This document shows, piece after piece, positions 44,584 through 54,188 of a DNA stretch of 61,880 nt (position 1 is its first letter; every line of letters begins with the position of its first letter). A program made the translations under genes and the position numbers. The notes under the pieces were generated by a model. The model was given only the letters and a program-made list of their open reading frames with translations. It ran no database searches and was not told where the DNA came from. The DNA is from Nitrospirota bacterium. Its GTDB lineage: Bacteria > Nitrospirota > Thermodesulfovibrionia > UBA6902. The stretch lies in assembly GCA_016234115.1 (NCBI GenBank), contig JACRHD010000014.1, positions 1 through 61,880 of the forward strand. Reading direction: 5' to 3'.

Positions 44584-45510
44584 ATGACTGCCGACCTTGC
44601 CATTGATGTGCGGGGAATGACCAAGCGTTTCGGCGACCTCACTGCCATCGACCATGTCGATTTACAGGTGCGCACAGGTGAAATATGCGGCTTCCTGGGC
44701 CCCAACGGAAGCGGCAAGACGACGTTTATCCGCATGCTCTGCGGCCTGCTCCGGGCAGACGCGGGGGGCGGCATTTGCCTGGGCCATGATGTGATCAAAG
44801 AGAGCGACGCTGTTAAACGCCAGGTCGGCTATATGACGCAGCGCTTCAGTTTTTATGAGGACCTGAGCATTGCCGAGAACCTCGATTTTGTAGCGCGCAT
44901 GTATTCCCTGAAAGACCGCCGCAGCGCCGTGCGCGAAAGCCTCGTGCGATTAGGGCTTGAGCAGCGCCGGGACCAGCTCGCAGGCCAGCTTTCCGGAGGA
45001 TGGAAGCAGCGTCTTGCCCTTGCCGCATGCATGATTCATCGGCCCAGGCTGCTGCTTCTGGATGAGCCCACGGCAGGCGTAGACCCGAAGGCCCGCCGCG
45101 AATTCTGGGAGGAGATACATGTGCTTGCGGGACAGGGCCTGACATTCCTTATCGCCACTCATTATATGGATGAAGCCGAGCGCTGTCACCGGCTCGCCTT
45201 CATCTCCGGCGGCAGCCTGCTCACCCACGGCACGACTGCCGAGGTAATTGATCAGGCGCACCTGACGACATGGTCGGTGAGCGGCCCTGATCTTCTGACG
45301 CTCGCCGGGCGGCTCCGCGCACATCCCGGCGTAGGGCAGGCCGTGGCCTTCGGCAGCGCGCTTCATGTAAGCGGAGACGATGCAGCCTCCCTCGAAGAGG
45401 CCATCGCCCCGTTTCGGACCGGGCAGTATGAATGGAAACGTATCGACTCCGGGCTTGAGGATGTCTTCATTCAAATGATGGAAAAAGCGCGCAGGGACGT
45501 TTCACCATGA
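44584..45510 (+). CDS. ABC-2 exporter ATPase
   Basis: 308 residues with one ABC domain: GPNGSGKTTFIRML, QLSGGWKQRLALA, LLLLDEPTAGVDP and the switch His in ATHYMDEAE. A C-terminal regulatory region follows. It powers the permease encoded next (4-bp overlap). The system resembles YbhFSR-like drug or lipid exporters; substrate unknown. Confidence 0.92.
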   Translation: MTADLAIDVRGMTKRFGDLTAIDHVDLQVRTGEICGFLGPNGSGKTTFIRMLCGLLRADAGGGICLGHDVIKESDAVKRQVGYMTQRFSFYEDLSIAENLDFVARMYSLKDRRSAVRESLVRLGLEQRRDQLAGQLSGGWKQRLALAACMIHRPRLLLLDEPTAGVDPKARREFWEEIHVLAGQGLTFLIATHYMDEAERCHRLAFISGGSLLTHGTTAEVIDQAHLTTWSVSGPDLLTLAGRLRAHPGVGQAVAFGSALHVSGDDAASLEEAIAPFRTGQYEWKRIDSGLEDVFIQMMEKARRDVSP

Positions 45511-46646
45511 GCGGATACGGCTTTTCTCCTTCGCGTTTCTGCGCGATGGTCGTCAAAGAATTCATCCAGATGCGCCGCGACCGTTTGACCTTCGGGATGA
45601 TGATAGGCATCCCTATCGTCCAGCTTATCTTATTCGGCTTTGCCATTAACGCGGACCCGAGACATCTCCCTGCCGCTGTGCTCCTGGCGGACCGCGGCGC
45701 GCAGGGCCGCACGCTGCTGTACGCGGTCCGCAACAGCAGTTACTTTGATTTCGTCCGTGAGGTGAAGACCGAGGCAGAAGGGCAGGACGCGCTCGCCCGC
45801 GGCGAAGTGCAGTTCGTCGTCAATATCCCGGAGAATTTCACGCGCGACCTCCTCCGGGGCGACAGGCCCGCTGTTCTCATTGAGGCCGACGCAACCGATC
45901 CCTCCGCTACCGGCAACGCTCTCGGGGCCTTGCGCACGCTGTTCAGCACCGCGCTCCAAAACGATCTCAAAGGCCCCCTCTCCTTTTTGGCCGACGCCGA
46001 AGGCCCCGTCGAGCTGCGCATCCACGCGCGCTACAACCCTGAAGGGATCACATATTACAACATCGTGCCGGGGCTGATGGGTGTCATCCTGACGATGACG
46101 ATGGTGATAATAACCGGGCTCGCGATCACCCGCGAGCGCGAGCGCGGCACAATGGAAAATCTTCTCTCCATGCCCACGCGCCCGGTCGAGGTGCTGATCG
46201 GAAAGATAATCCCCTACATCCTCGTGGGCTACATCCAGATCGGGCTGGTCCTCGCGGTCGCTTACTTTCTCTTTCATGTCCCAATGGTGGGGAGTCCCAT
46301 CCTCCTGTTCGCCGTCGCGCTTGTCTTTATTATCGCAAACCTGTCGATGGGCATAACCTTTTCCACCGTGGCCAAAAACCAGCTCCAGGCCATGCAGATG
46401 GCGTTCTTTTTCTTTCTGCCGTCGATAATGCTCTCGGGCTTCATGTTCCCTTTTCGCGGCATGCCCCGGTGGGCACAGGCCATAGGCGAAATATTGCCGC
46501 TCACCCATTTTCTCAGGATAGTCCGGGGCATACTTCTCAAAGGCAACGGCGCCGAAGAGGTTGTGCTTCAGCTCTGGCAGATCGCGCTGTTTGCAGCCGT
46601 AGTTCTGACCATCGGCGTGAAACGCTACCGGAGAACGCTGGATTAA
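45507..46646 (+). CDS. ABC-2 type permease
   Basis: 379 residues. One N-terminal helix, a periplasmic domain of about 150 residues (residues 50-180), then five membrane helices. MENLLSMPTRPVEVLIGKIIPY and LSGFMFPFRGMP are typical of YbhS/YhhJ permeases. Related operons often have two such permeases; only one is present, so it may act as a homodimer. A hairpin (CCCCGGT with ACCGGGG, 46670-46694) follows. Confidence 0.88.
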   Translation: MSGYGFSPSRFCAMVVKEFIQMRRDRLTFGMMIGIPIVQLILFGFAINADPRHLPAAVLLADRGAQGRTLLYAVRNSSYFDFVREVKTEAEGQDALARGEVQFVVNIPENFTRDLLRGDRPAVLIEADATDPSATGNALGALRTLFSTALQNDLKGPLSFLADAEGPVELRIHARYNPEGITYYNIVPGLMGVILTMTMVIITGLAITRERERGTMENLLSMPTRPVEVLIGKIIPYILVGYIQIGLVLAVAYFLFHVPMVGSPILLFAVALVFIIANLSMGITFSTVAKNQLQAMQMAFFFFLPSIMLSGFMFPFRGMPRWAQAIGEILPLTHFLRIVRGILLKGNGAEEVVLQLWQIALFAAVVLTIGVKRYRRTLD

Positions 46647-46778
46647 TCATCCTCCGTTAGACGGCATGCCCCGGTCACCGGTAGACAACCGGGGTATTAC
46701 GTGTTATAAATAGAGTATGTAGTCATCCCAACAAGGCCAAACCCTCCGTCAGAGGTGGGAAGCGGCGGGCGCCTGAAA

Positions 46779-49700
46779 ATGGAAAACCAGAGTAAGTCAA
46801 ACATCCTCGGGATAGATATCGGTTCAGTGTCTGTTTCAATTGTTGAAATGGACCTGAACAGGGAAATTGTCACAACCGCTTATGAATTCCATCACGGCAA
46901 CATCATTGAGACCGTCAGAAAGGTCCTGAACGGTTTCGATCTGTCCGGGATACGCGGTATCGCCTCCACATCTTCGACCCCGTCGGTCATTAAAGTAAAC
47001 GGCCAGTATGATAACCGGGTCGCAATCATCACGGCCGCCCGGCATTTCCATGAAAAGACAGGCGCTATTTTAATTGTAGGGGGCGAAAGGTTCGGGCTGA
47101 TTAATTTTGACGAGGACGGCAACTACCTTAATTTCAGGTCAAACACTTCATGCGCGGCAGGCACCGGCAGCTTTCTGGACCAGCAGGCCAAAAGGCTGAA
47201 CCTGAGCGGGATAGAGGAGCTGAGTGAGCTCGCGTTCAACAATAAGGGCGTAATTCCTAAAATCGCTACACGATGCGCGGTATTCGCCAAGACAGACCTT
47301 GTCCATGCTCAGCAGGAGGGATACTCATTGGAGGAAATCTGCGACGGCCTGTGCAGGGGGCTGGCAAAGAATATAGTGGATACGCTGTTTAAAGACGCAA
47401 AGACCAATCCTCCCATTATATTCACGGGAGGCGTATCGAGAAACAGGGCCGTTGCCCGGCATATCCAGTCGATCATCGGGATGGACATTATTGCGGATGA
47501 AATGTCCCGGCTCTACGGCGCTATCGGGGCTGGACTCAATCTTTTGGAAGGGCCGGGCCTGCTCAATAAGGTTGATGTACAGTCCGCGGACGATATCCTG
47601 ATTCAGGCCCCTCTAAAAAAGAAGCACTACTATGAGCCGCTCAGCCTGAAGCTCTCCGGCTATCCGGATTTCAGCAGTGTTGAAAAGTACGACTATGCCG
47701 CATTTGACCCTGAGGACATGTACCCGGTAGAGGTCGATATTTATGAACATCTTGCGCCGTCGAAGAAATATGAAGTTTACCTCGGAATCGATATCGGCTC
47801 TACAAGCACGAAGGCGATACTGATGGACAATGACAGGACGGTCCTTTCCGGATTTTATACAAGGACAGCCGGGAGGCCCGTTCATGCGGTACGGAAGTTA
47901 TTCGCGTCAATTGATGATGTTATTGAAAAAAAGAAACTGGATGTCCGTATCATCGGGTCCGGGACCACGGGAGGCGGAAGGAAATTCTCGGGAAAGATAA
48001 TCGGGGCCGATATGATAATCGATGAGATCACCGCTCACGCGCGCGCTGCCTGTGAACTTGATCCGGAAGTGGACACCATTATTGAAATCGGCGGCCAGGA
48101 CTCCAAATTCACCACTTTAAGAAAAGGAATTGTCACCTTCTCCGCAATGAATAATGTATGCGCTGCCGGGACCGGGAGCTTTATCGAAGAGCAGGCCCTG
48201 AAACTGCGATGCCCCCTGTCCGATTATTCAGAGAGAACAGAAGGCAGAAGGGCGCCCATTTCAAGCGACAGGTGCACGGTGTTTATGGAGAGGGACATTA
48301 ATCACTATTTAAACGAAGGGTACACGGTCGATGAGGCACTCGCGTCCGTGCTCCACTCCATACGTGAAAACTACCTGATGAAGGTCGCTATCGAAAGCAG
48401 CATCGGAAATAAAATATGCTTTCAGGGGGCGACTGCAAAGAACAAGGCCCTCGTGGCGGCCTTTGAACAGAGACTCCAAAAACCGATCCATGTATCCAGG
48501 TATTGTCATCTGACAGGCGCGTTAGGGGTCGCGCTCATGCTCTTGGAGCAAGGGGTGAAAGCAAGCGCCTTCAAGGGACTGAAGCTTTATCAAAAACAGA
48601 TACCGGTAAGGTCTGAAGTTTGCGAGCTGTGCCCCAACCACTGCAAGATAACCGTTGCGGACGTTGACGGCGAAAGTGTCGCCTACGGGTTCCTGTGCGG
48701 CAGGGATTATGATACAAAAAAATATATAAACAATAACCTCTCCGGTTTTGATCTGCTTAAAGAAAGAAAAAAGGCTTTTTCATTCAAGTCGGTCAGGGAA
48801 CATAAAGAACAATGCACCATCGGCATCCCGGCAGCCCTTCATATGTTGGAAGACCTGCCGTTCTGGAAGACCTTCTTTGAAGAACTGTCCATAAAAACCA
48901 TTACCAGCGAGTCATATACGGACGCGGTAAAAGAAGGAAAGCGTCTGGCCGGCTCTGAATTCTGCTCGCCCATGACCTCCCTCTACGGGCATGTGAATTA
49001 TCTGCTGAAGAAGGTGGATTACATCTTCCTGCCCTTCTATCTCGAAAAGCAGTCGAAGGAAAAGGGCGTCAGACGCCAGTATTGTTACTATACCCAGTTC
49101 TCTCCTTCACTCGTTTCCCAAACGGCTTCAAAGGTTGACAAAGACCGGTTTCTCATGCCGCTTGTGAACTATTTATATAATGCTCTTTATATGAAGGCTC
49201 AGCTTTACAAGACGCTGAGACCTGTTTTAAAAGACAGCATCGGCATCTTTGATGTTTCCAGGGCGTATGACAAGGCGCTTCAGTTCAATGATTCATGCTC
49301 GCTGCGATTAAAGGAGATATATAAAAGAGAAACAGCCGGCGCCGATGACATTCACGTCGTATTTTTAGGCAGACCTTATGCGGTCCTTTCCGGGGAGATG
49401 AACGGCGGGGTCCCCGGTATCTTTGCATCGTTAGGCATTAAGACCTTTTTTCAGGACATGCTGTCCTATACCCCGGAAGATGTGGAGTCGATAGAGCCGC
49501 TTTGCAATGAGCTGCTGTGGTATTACGCCTCGGAGATATTAAGGTCCGCCGAGGTCGTTGCGCGATCCGGGAAGGCATACCCGGTATTTGTGACCTCTTT
49601 CAAGTGCTCGCCTGATTCCTTTGCCGTAGAGTATTTCAAGAAGCTCATGGATGCCCATGACAAGCCTTACCTCATTTTACAGCTTGACGAACATTCTTCA

Positions 49701-51011
49701 AAGGTGGGTTATGAGACGAGGATAGAGGCGGCGGTCCGGTCTTTCAGGAACCATCATCGATCTCTTGTTTCGGCCGGAAAAAAGAAGCCCGCTGCATACG
49801 GGTCTTCGCTCGTCCCGGTCAAAGAACATCAGCTTTCCGGAAAAACACTGATCATTCCAAACTGGGACAACCTCAGCATGAACCTGATCGTTGCCAATCT
49901 CAGGAGTGAAGGCATCGACGCAAGGCTCCTCGAAGAAACTCATTCAAGCATTCAAAAGAGCCTGCGCTACAACAGCGGTCAGTGTATTCCCCTCAGCATA
50001 ATCGCCCAGGAGTTTATCGATTATGTTGAAAAGCATGATCTCGATCCCGCAAAGACTGTCTTGTGGATGCTGGATACGACCCTGTCCTGTAATCTCAGGA
50101 TGTATCCTCATCACATAAAAAACATACTGAACACCCATGGAAACGGCATGTCAAAGGCCGGCGTGTATACGGGTAAATTGTCCTTCATCGATATCTCGCT
50201 GAGGCTCCCTGTGGACACGTATTTTGCCTATATGTTCGGAGGGCTTGTCAGGAAAATGGGATGCAGGATACGGCCTTATGAAAAGGTGAAAGGGGAAACT
50301 GATAAGGCAATCAAAAAGAGCATCGATATCCTCTCGGCCGCCTTTTTAGGAAAGCGGTCAAAGGAATCCGCTGTCGCCGAAGCCGTATCGTATTTTGAGG
50401 CCATTGAGACCCGTTATGAAGAAAGGCCCAAAGTCGCCATCTACGGTGACATGTATGTGCGGGACAATGAAGTGATGAACCAGGGCCTGGTGCATTTCAT
50501 TGAAGCCAACGGCGGCGAGGTCATTACTACTCCCTTCAGCTCTTATCTCAAGATGATTTCCGGACAGTATTTCAGGAAGTGGTTTATCGAAGGGAAATAC
50601 CTCGACATACTGTCTACAAAGACACTGATCGCCACGGTGACCATGTTAGAGAAAAATTATTATAAATATTTTGAACGGATATTAAAGGAGCCTGAACTGG
50701 AATATAACGAATCGCCGGAGAAGCTCCTTTCGCAATACAACATCAGGCTGGAAAATACCGGCGAATCCATGGACAACATATTGAAGCTCTTCTACATAAA
50801 AAAGCACTACCCCGACGTGGCCCTCTTCGTCCAGGCAAACCCGGCCCTGTGCTGCGCGTCGGTGATTACCGAGGCGATGGCGAAGGAGATAGAGAAGAAG
50901 ACAGGGACGCCGATGGTGTCGGTGACATACGACGGGACTGGGGGGAATAAGAATGATGTTATTATTCCGTATCTCAAGTATTCGGCCTCGACGCATCTTA
51001 GCGTGATTTAG
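46779..51011 (+). CDS. Giant acyl-CoA dehydratase activase-related protein
   Basis: 1,410 residues. Two tandem BadF/BcrA-type ASKHA ATPase domains occupy about 10-270 (GIDIGSVSVSIVEMD, CAAGTGSFLDQQAKRL) and 335-590 (GIDIGSTSTKAILMD, CAAGTGSFIEEQALKL). Each has a Cys that can hold the shared [4Fe-4S] cluster. A DUF2229 region follows (CELCPNHCKITV, FLCGRDYDTKKY), then a HgdB/dehydratase-like C-terminal half. Such fusions are linked to ATP-driven electron transfer to 2-hydroxyacyl-CoA dehydratases or unknown radical enzymes. It stands alone. ATG 46779 is preferred to 46755. Confidence 0.85.
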   Translation: MENQSKSNILGIDIGSVSVSIVEMDLNREIVTTAYEFHHGNIIETVRKVLNGFDLSGIRGIASTSSTPSVIKVNGQYDNRVAIITAARHFHEKTGAILIVGGERFGLINFDEDGNYLNFRSNTSCAAGTGSFLDQQAKRLNLSGIEELSELAFNNKGVIPKIATRCAVFAKTDLVHAQQEGYSLEEICDGLCRGLAKNIVDTLFKDAKTNPPIIFTGGVSRNRAVARHIQSIIGMDIIADEMSRLYGAIGAGLNLLEGPGLLNKVDVQSADDILIQAPLKKKHYYEPLSLKLSGYPDFSSVEKYDYAAFDPEDMYPVEVDIYEHLAPSKKYEVYLGIDIGSTSTKAILMDNDRTVLSGFYTRTAGRPVHAVRKLFASIDDVIEKKKLDVRIIGSGTTGGGRKFSGKIIGADMIIDEITAHARAACELDPEVDTIIEIGGQDSKFTTLRKGIVTFSAMNNVCAAGTGSFIEEQALKLRCPLSDYSERTEGRRAPISSDRCTVFMERDINHYLNEGYTVDEALASVLHSIRENYLMKVAIESSIGNKICFQGATAKNKALVAAFEQRLQKPIHVSRYCHLTGALGVALMLLEQGVKASAFKGLKLYQKQIPVRSEVCELCPNHCKITVADVDGESVAYGFLCGRDYDTKKYINNNLSGFDLLKERKKAFSFKSVREHKEQCTIGIPAALHMLEDLPFWKTFFEELSIKTITSESYTDAVKEGKRLAGSEFCSPMTSLYGHVNYLLKKVDYIFLPFYLEKQSKEKGVRRQYCYYTQFSPSLVSQTASKVDKDRFLMPLVNYLYNALYMKAQLYKTLRPVLKDSIGIFDVSRAYDKALQFNDSCSLRLKEIYKRETAGADDIHVVFLGRPYAVLSGEMNGGVPGIFASLGIKTFFQDMLSYTPEDVESIEPLCNELLWYYASEILRSAEVVARSGKAYPVFVTSFKCSPDSFAVEYFKKLMDAHDKPYLILQLDEHSSKVGYETRIEAAVRSFRNHHRSLVSAGKKKPAAYGSSLVPVKEHQLSGKTLIIPNWDNLSMNLIVANLRSEGIDARLLEETHSSIQKSLRYNSGQCIPLSIIAQEFIDYVEKHDLDPAKTVLWMLDTTLSCNLRMYPHHIKNILNTHGNGMSKAGVYTGKLSFIDISLRLPVDTYFAYMFGGLVRKMGCRIRPYEKVKGETDKAIKKSIDILSAAFLGKRSKESAVAEAVSYFEAIETRYEERPKVAIYGDMYVRDNEVMNQGLVHFIEANGGEVITTPFSSYLKMISGQYFRKWFIEGKYLDILSTKTLIATVTMLEKNYYKYFERILKEPELEYNESPEKLLSQYNIRLENTGESMDNILKLFYIKKHYPDVALFVQANPALCCASVITEAMAKEIEKKTGTPMVSVTYDGTGGNKNDVIIPYLKYSASTHLSVI

Positions 51012-51091
51012 AAGGTAATTCAAGATCCGTAGGAGCGTATACGGACTTAAACAGCGTGAACCCTCGTCTTTCAAATCTTGTTTGCATCATG

Positions 51092-51100
51092 TGTTATAAT
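51092..51100 (+). promoter_or_regulatory. Extended -10 promoter element
   Basis: TGTTATAAT, a perfect extended -10, lies 70 bases before the ORF6N gene start; no convincing -35 is seen. Confidence 0.35.
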
Positions 51101-51169
51101 CCATCAGTCAAAGCGGGGACTATGGCTGTAGGATTCTTAATCATTTCAAAAAATAGAGGGGGGGGCAAT

Positions 51170-51680
51170 ATGAATGAAATTATTCCGATTGAGGAAATTC
51201 AGCAAAGGATATTCATTATCAGGGACCACAGGGTAATGATAGATGCAGATCTCGCAGTTCTTTACGGTGTAACAACCAAGCGACTCAATGAACAGGTCAG
51301 GCGCAACCTGAATAGATTTCCCTCAGATTTCATGTTTCAATTAAATGATGAAGAATTTGAGGTCGCATTTTGCGACCTCAAGATGGGGAGGTCGTCGTTA
51401 TCTGCCTTATGTCTTTACTGAGTATGGGGCGATCATGCTTGCGAATGTATTAAACAGTCCCGGCGCTGTTCAGGCCGGTATTCAGGTAGTAAGAGCATTT
51501 GTAAAACTAAGAGAACTCCTCTCAACCAATAAAGAACTCTCCATTAAATTAAATCAGCTTGAGGGGAAATTTGAAAAGCATGATGAAGAAATACATCTGA
51601 TATTTAATGCAATACGGCAGTTGATGGCCCCGCCGGAAGAGAAGAAGAGAAAGATTGGATTCAACAGGGAAAAGGAATAA
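51170..51680 (+). pseudogene. Frameshifted ORF6N-domain gene
   Basis: The first frame (from ATG 51170, GAGGGGGGG upstream) encodes the ORF6N DNA-binding domain: IFIIRDHRVMIDADLAVLYG and FPSDFMFQLNDEEFE, then leaves the family and stops at 51421. From about 51357 another frame reads LRSHFATSRWGGRRYLPYVF, then AFVKLRELLSTNKEL and AIRQLMAPPEE, to a stop at 51680. Together they make one normal phage- or plasmid-type ORF6N protein. The break is at TTTGAGG. A loss of one copy of a short direct repeat would explain it. Likely inactive. Confidence 0.8.
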
Positions 51681-51765
51681 TGATGGATTGTTTGAGCGGC
51701 TTTTCTCAGGGGCTGGGGGTCAGGCCTACACATTTTACAAATTATCTGCAAATTAAAGACGACAA

Positions 51766-51821
51766 GGGGTCGGGGCTTGAAAGTGGAATAAAATTAAAGG
51801 ACATTTTCAAGCCCTGACCCC
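51766..51821. repeat. REP-like hairpin
   Basis: GGGGTCGGGGCTTGAAA faces TTTCAAGCCCTGACCCC across about 22 AT-rich bases. A half copy (GGGGGTCAGGCC) lies at 51715. Such hairpins are typical of REP/RAYT-associated repeats; no RAYT gene is in the window. Confidence 0.65.
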
Positions 51822-51863
51822 GAGCCGTATTGCGAGCCGCATAGTTAGATGCGATCCGGGTGG

Positions 51864-52130
51864 TTATTCTTTCAGCGCCTTGAGAAAATTCTCATACTTC
51901 TCTTTATGCCCTTCCTCAAGAGACCATTTCTTTATATCCTTGAGATTGACCTTTTGTGCTTTTGCCACCATAACAGCCTGCCCGAGGGCCTGGGTATAAG
52001 AAACATATTTATTCTTCGTATAAATGGATACACATGCCCCGCCGACCAAAACGGCGTCTATGCGTTTTTCATTAAGTTTATGACAGACAAGCGCCGCGAG
52101 TTCCTTTATTTTTATTTCTCTCCAGTTAAT
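51864..52130 (-). pseudogene. Internally deleted nucleotidyltransferase-like gene
   Basis: The minus strand reads ELAALVCHKLNEKRIDAVLVGGACVSIYTKNKYVSY, the N-terminal part of a DUF6036/AbiEii-like nucleotidyltransferase, and continues directly with TQALGQAVMVAKAQKVNLKDIKKWSLEEG, its C-terminal part. The catalytic middle, roughly 100 codons, is absent. An in-frame stop lies just upstream with no start codon, so the 5' end is also lost. Confidence 0.7.
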
Positions 52131-52184
52131 CTTCGTGCGGGCTTACCCGCCCTTCTCGGTCTCGTGCGCTTACTGTAGAACCTT

Positions 52185-52370
52185 TCTCGTGCTGAATCGC
52201 AGTATGTTATTGAGATCAACGTGTGAAGAAGCTTCGAGGATTTCAATGCCGATGATTTTATCACCTTCTCCGATATCCAGGACAATATCATCGCGACCCG
52301 CTGATAACCATATCTTTTATTTCATGCACCACGTTCCGCGGCTCTATCGAGCGTATGTTGATCGATACGG
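52185..52370 (-). pseudogene. Eroded copy of the DUF2283/DUF4258 pair
   Basis: Positions 52185-52300 closely match 53513-53628 (inside the DUF2283 gene), then the sequence jumps to a match with 53884-53965 (start of the DUF4258 gene), missing the part between. Small deletions break both frames. This is a decayed duplicate of the intact pair at 53491-53972. Confidence 0.75.
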
Positions 52371-52450
52371 TCACCCATTTCACTTGACACCAACCGGAAA
52401 TAGAGGTATAGACCTAATATGGCATACAGGGAAACTATAAAGGAGGGAAA

Positions 52451-52960
52451 ATGACATCAGAAATAAAATGGACCGGGATCATGGCGGCTTTTCTAACGTT
52501 GAGCCTATTCCTGCTCAATGCCTGTAGCGAAAAGAGCTCACAGGAAAAGATGGTTGAGAGAAGCCTCGAGCATGCCACCGGCAAAGACGTGGACGTAAAA
52601 ATGCAGGGAGACAAAATTCAAATTGAACAGAATGGTTCTACGACGGAGATAGCGGAAACGACAACCTGGCCTCCGGAGATGTTTAAGGATGTACCGGAAT
52701 TCACCGCAGGCAAAATCGAGCGCGTAGTCAAATCTCGCGAGGGAGGGGACAAATGGACATTTAATATCTATCTGGTTGATATTAATGGCGATGACATCAA
52801 GAACTATGCCGGTTCGCTGAAGGAGAAAGGCTGGCAGACCGATCTCATGCAAATGGGAGATAAGGGTGGGTACCTTAACGCACAGAAGGGAAATATGGGC
52901 ATGAATTTTGGGTTCAGCCTGGAAAGGAAGGACGGCATGCTGGCGGTTTTCAAGAGATAA
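52451..52960 (+). CDS. Putative lipoprotein of unknown function
   Basis: 169 residues with a lipoprotein signal (FLTLSLFLLNAC). The rest is soluble: TGKDVDVKMQGDKIQIEQNG, WPPEMFKDVPEFTAGKIERV and DDIKNYAGSLKEKGWQTDLM. This pattern recurs in small exported bacterial proteins, but I know no function. A GGAGGG site precedes the ATG. It lies inside the duplicated region but has no second copy. Confidence 0.75.
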   Translation: MTSEIKWTGIMAAFLTLSLFLLNACSEKSSQEKMVERSLEHATGKDVDVKMQGDKIQIEQNGSTTEIAETTTWPPEMFKDVPEFTAGKIERVVKSREGGDKWTFNIYLVDINGDDIKNYAGSLKEKGWQTDLMQMGDKGGYLNAQKGNMGMNFGFSLERKDGMLAVFKR

Positions 52961-52980
52961 GTCGACCGGGGACCCGGATA

Positions 52981-53142
52981 TTAATGTCTTTCTCTGTCCC
53001 GGTCGTGGTGCTCTCCACGATCATCGTCCCTGTGCTCTTTACGATCATGGTCGCCGCGCCGGTCGGGTTCATGCACCCAGATACAGCCGGAACACGCGAT
53101 TAACAGGCCAACAACTAAAATTAATCTTGAAAGTCTGTTCAT
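52981..53142 (-). CDS. 53-residue His/Asp/Arg-rich lipoprotein
   Basis: A short gene with AAAGGAG seven bases before ATG. The first 20 residues are a lipoprotein signal (LVVGLLIACSGC). The mature part is a low-complexity run of His, Asp, Arg and Glu (RRGDHDRKEHRDDDRGEH), which could bind metal ions. It converges with the lipoprotein gene to its left. Confidence 0.7.
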   Translation of the reverse strand: MNRLSRLILVVGLLIACSGCIWVHEPDRRGDHDRKEHRDDDRGEHHDRDRERH

Positions 53143-53224
53143 ATTTTCTCCTTTGTTCTGCCTTTATACTCATATGTGTTTCATCTATCAAAATATCCGT
53201 CATTTGTCAATTTGTGCGGGTGCG

Positions 53225-53387
53225 TCGATGTAGAACACGGCCCTGACCGTGCCCTGCAGCATGAGCGTGCCGGCTTCCACAGGTGTTTGGCTTCCGGCAT
53301 CCAGGGCCTCTTGCGCCGCCATCCCAAAGCGGTAGAGAGGTCTCGGCGTCTCCCCTCCGCATGAAGCGGAAATATCCTTTACACCGG
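53225..53387 (-). pseudogene. Duplicate 3' end of the SIMPL gene
   Basis: 163 bp identical to 54199-54361 except for three bases. It carries only the last about 55 codons of a SIMPL gene and has no start. The near identity shows a recent duplication or gene conversion. Confidence 0.9.
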
Positions 53388-53490
53388 GGGTTGCGAGGTC
53401 AGGCTTGAATGGTGCATTTGAATAGAGACATGGGCATCGCGTCTTTTCTTTTTAAGGGCATACTTTACGACAGCGGGGGATAAGCTGAAA

Positions 53491-53706
53491 TTATGCCGGT
53501 ACTTTAATTCCCTCGTGCTGGATCGGCAGTATTTTATTGAGGTCAACGTGTGAAGAAGCTTCGAGGATTTCAATGCCGATAATTTTATCACATTCTCCGA
53601 TATCCAGAACAATATCATCGGCGACCCGTTTATTGATCACAACCTGTTTGCTTTCATCTAAACGTATATAAAGCAGATCGGACTTTTTGTCATAGGTAAC
53701 TTTCAT
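53491..53706 (-). CDS. DUF2283-family protein
   Basis: 71 residues: VTYDKKSDLLYIRLDESK and ADDIVLDIGECDKIIGIEIL are typical DUF2283. These small proteins are commonly encoded next to DUF4258 proteins, as here (4-bp overlap), in a toxin-antitoxin-like arrangement; DUF2283 would be the partner or antitoxin. Function is not proven. Confidence 0.85.
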   Translation of the reverse strand: MKVTYDKKSDLLYIRLDESKQVVINKRVADDIVLDIGECDKIIGIEILEASSHVDLNKILPIQHEGIKVPA

Positions 53707-53972
53707 TTTGTCTCCTTCCAGCTACCATAAAAAACATAAACGGTTATGGTTACAATTGTATCATTTTCAACAGTATAAATCACTTCAAGTCTCTTTTGTT
53801 TATAGAATGTATTCAGCCGCTTCTGATTATAGTTATAGACTTTTGCCCTGCCTTTTCGATTCCCCTTTACCGGGATATCAACCCCGCTGATAACCACATC
53901 TTTTATTTCATCTTCGCTTGCACCACGTTCCGTGGCTCTATCGAGCGTATGTTGATCGATCCGGATTCTCAT
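53703..53972 (-). CDS. DUF4258-family protein
   Basis: 89 residues: HTLDRATERGASEDEIKDVV and RLEVIYTVENDTIVTITVYV match DUF4258, a RelE-like-sized family often paired with DUF2283. First gene of the pair. A decayed second copy lies at 52185-52370. Confidence 0.85.
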   Translation of the reverse strand: MRIRIDQHTLDRATERGASEDEIKDVVISGVDIPVKGNRKGRAKVYNYNQKRLNTFYKQKRLEVIYTVENDTIVTITVYVFYGSWKETK

Positions 53973-54188
53973 CAGCCTGTCCCCGTTAAGAACTCAGTGA
54001 TGATTATAGCATATTGCCCCAGGGGCATTTAGCGGGCGGCATATTCTTTAAGGTCCACACCGGTTTTGTCGATATGTCCATAAGCTGGATACATAGAAGG
54101 ACATGGTTCAATTTAACTCTTGCCTTAATAATCGGTTCTATTGCACAAGGGACAGGGGCACCCATTTAAATGGGCGCCCCGGGAGCGG

